NCBI GenBank assembly: GCA_947446625.1
Contig: CANFIE010000259.1
Coordinates: forward strand, 1 to 5,953
DNA from: Acetobacteraceae bacterium
Lineage (GTDB): Bacteria > Pseudomonadota > Alphaproteobacteria > Acetobacterales > Acetobacteraceae
Reading direction: 5' to 3'
Length of the DNA stretch: 5,953 nt
Shown here: positions 5,477-5,953 of the stretch, one piece after another
Position numbering within the stretch: the stretch's first letter is position 1
Layout of the letters: each line of letters begins with the position of its first letter
Position numbers and translations under genes: made by a program
The notes under the pieces: model-generated
Databases searched by the model: none
Seen by the model: the letters and a program-made list of their open reading frames with translations, nothing else
Told to the model about the DNA's origin: nothing

Positions 5477-5953
5477 GTGGAGTTCGACCTAGCCACAGGC
5501 GCCCGGCGCACCGCGAATGAGCCCCGCTACCGGGCCGCTCCCGAGCATGTGCTGGTGTTGGCACGAGACCCATTGGTCATCGCCGCCGCTGCCGCCGCGG
5601 TGGGTCAACGCCATGGCGACGCCCTCACCTTCACCCGCTCCGGCCCCGAAGCCCTGGCCCGTCTCGCCGGCCCTGGCGCCGGCCCGCATCATCTGGTTGC
5701 AGACCCTGCCGCCGCGGGCGCAAGCTGGCCGCATCTTTTGGCCACCCTGGCAGACCCCAGTGCCCGCACCTCGCTCGTCGTCGTCTCGGCCCAGCCCGGC
5801 AACCTGCCGCAGGCCATGGCTGCCCTGCCGGCGGAACCCGCCCTGCTGGCCCACGCCATGAACGGCAAGCGCCCCGGTCCCGCCGGCCTGCCTCATAGCG
5901 CCGCCGCCGAACTTGCCGCCGGCCTCAGCCGGGGTGAGATTGTGGTGCGCTTC
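5477..5953 (+). CDS. Probable pseudo-receiver/EAL-domain protein (cyclic-di-GMP type), N-terminal part
   Basis: The visible 159 codons are open to the right edge. Residues 24-125 look like a receiver-type alternating fold: HVLVLARD (24-31), LTFTRSGPEALARL (50-63), HHLVADPAAAG (71-81) and TSLVVVSAQ (98-106). Asp76 sits where a phosphoacceptor would be and Ser104 at the switch position. The acidic pair after the first strand is reduced to Asp31 and no strand-5 Lys is evident, so this may be a degenerate receiver. After a Gly/Pro-rich linker, AAAELAAGLSRGEIVVRF (142-159) resembles the helix and first strand that begin EAL domains, usually LxxALxxGExxxxYQP. The catalytic EAL, DDFGTG and related motifs lie beyond the window, so activity cannot be judged. 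The start is GTG 5477 with GGGA 9 nt upstream; the in-frame TGA at 5468-5470 excludes any farther start. The receiver-like fold is moderately sure and the EAL call is inference. Confidence 0.6.
   Translation, partial: MEFDLATGARRTANEPRYRAAPEHVLVLARDPLVIAAAAAAVGQRHGDALTFTRSGPEALARLAGPGAGPHHLVADPAAAGASWPHLLATLADPSARTSLVVVSAQPGNLPQAMAALPAEPALLAHAMNGKRPGPAGLPHSAAAELAAGLSRGEIVVRF

Noticed and set aside
5489..5896. A 135-codon minus-strand frame opposite the EAL-like gene
   Set aside because: The product is Gly-rich and domain-free, while the plus-strand frame from GTG 5477 has a ribosome binding site and a recognisable fold pattern.
1..5953. Mobile element, CRISPR, toxin-antitoxin or defence system
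   Set aside because: No transposase, terminal repeats, spacer arrays or defence-type domains were found; the genes are ordinary chromosomal types.

Overview
The window is about 70% GC in its coding parts and almost fully coding. The fused SecD-SecF protein, with its opening MLYFVRWK and the SecF-half motif NDKVVVYDRMREN, points to an alphaproteobacterium. A member of the Acetobacteraceae/Rhodospirillales side seems most likely, but that placement rests on remembered family resemblance and not on a search.

Layout. The left part (1-2502) is read on the minus strand as a probable three-gene operon. It starts with a Gfo/Idh/MocA-family NAD(P)-dependent oxidoreductase (2502-1567). After a 49-nt gap comes an adenylosuccinate-lyase/PcaB-like lyase of the fumarase/aspartase superfamily (1517-159). 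A crotonase-fold (enoyl-CoA hydratase/isomerase) gene follows, overlapping the lyase stop by 4 nt and running off the left edge. The three genes look metabolic, but no substrate can be assigned from this window. A 133-bp divergent spacer (2503-2635) separates this operon from secDF (2636-5200, plus strand), which encodes the complete 854-residue translocation motor of the Sec pathway.

Downstream of secDF lies a 276-bp spacer whose GC drops to about 47%. It holds a strong hairpin, a second sequence that could compete with that hairpin for pairing, two short palindromes, a TTGACG promoter-like hexamer and a 16-codon cysteine-rich ORF. The spacer leads into a plus-strand gene starting at GTG 5477 and running off the right edge. 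Its first 159 residues look like a degenerate receiver domain followed by the opening strand of an EAL (cyclic-di-GMP phosphodiesterase) domain.

The genes do not form one pathway: the minus-strand operon, secDF and the EAL-like gene look like three separate units. I found no RNA gene, mobile element, CRISPR array or defence system, and no convincing new system. The least explained parts are the low-GC leader before the EAL-like gene and the possible sequestering hairpin over the lyase ribosome binding site.
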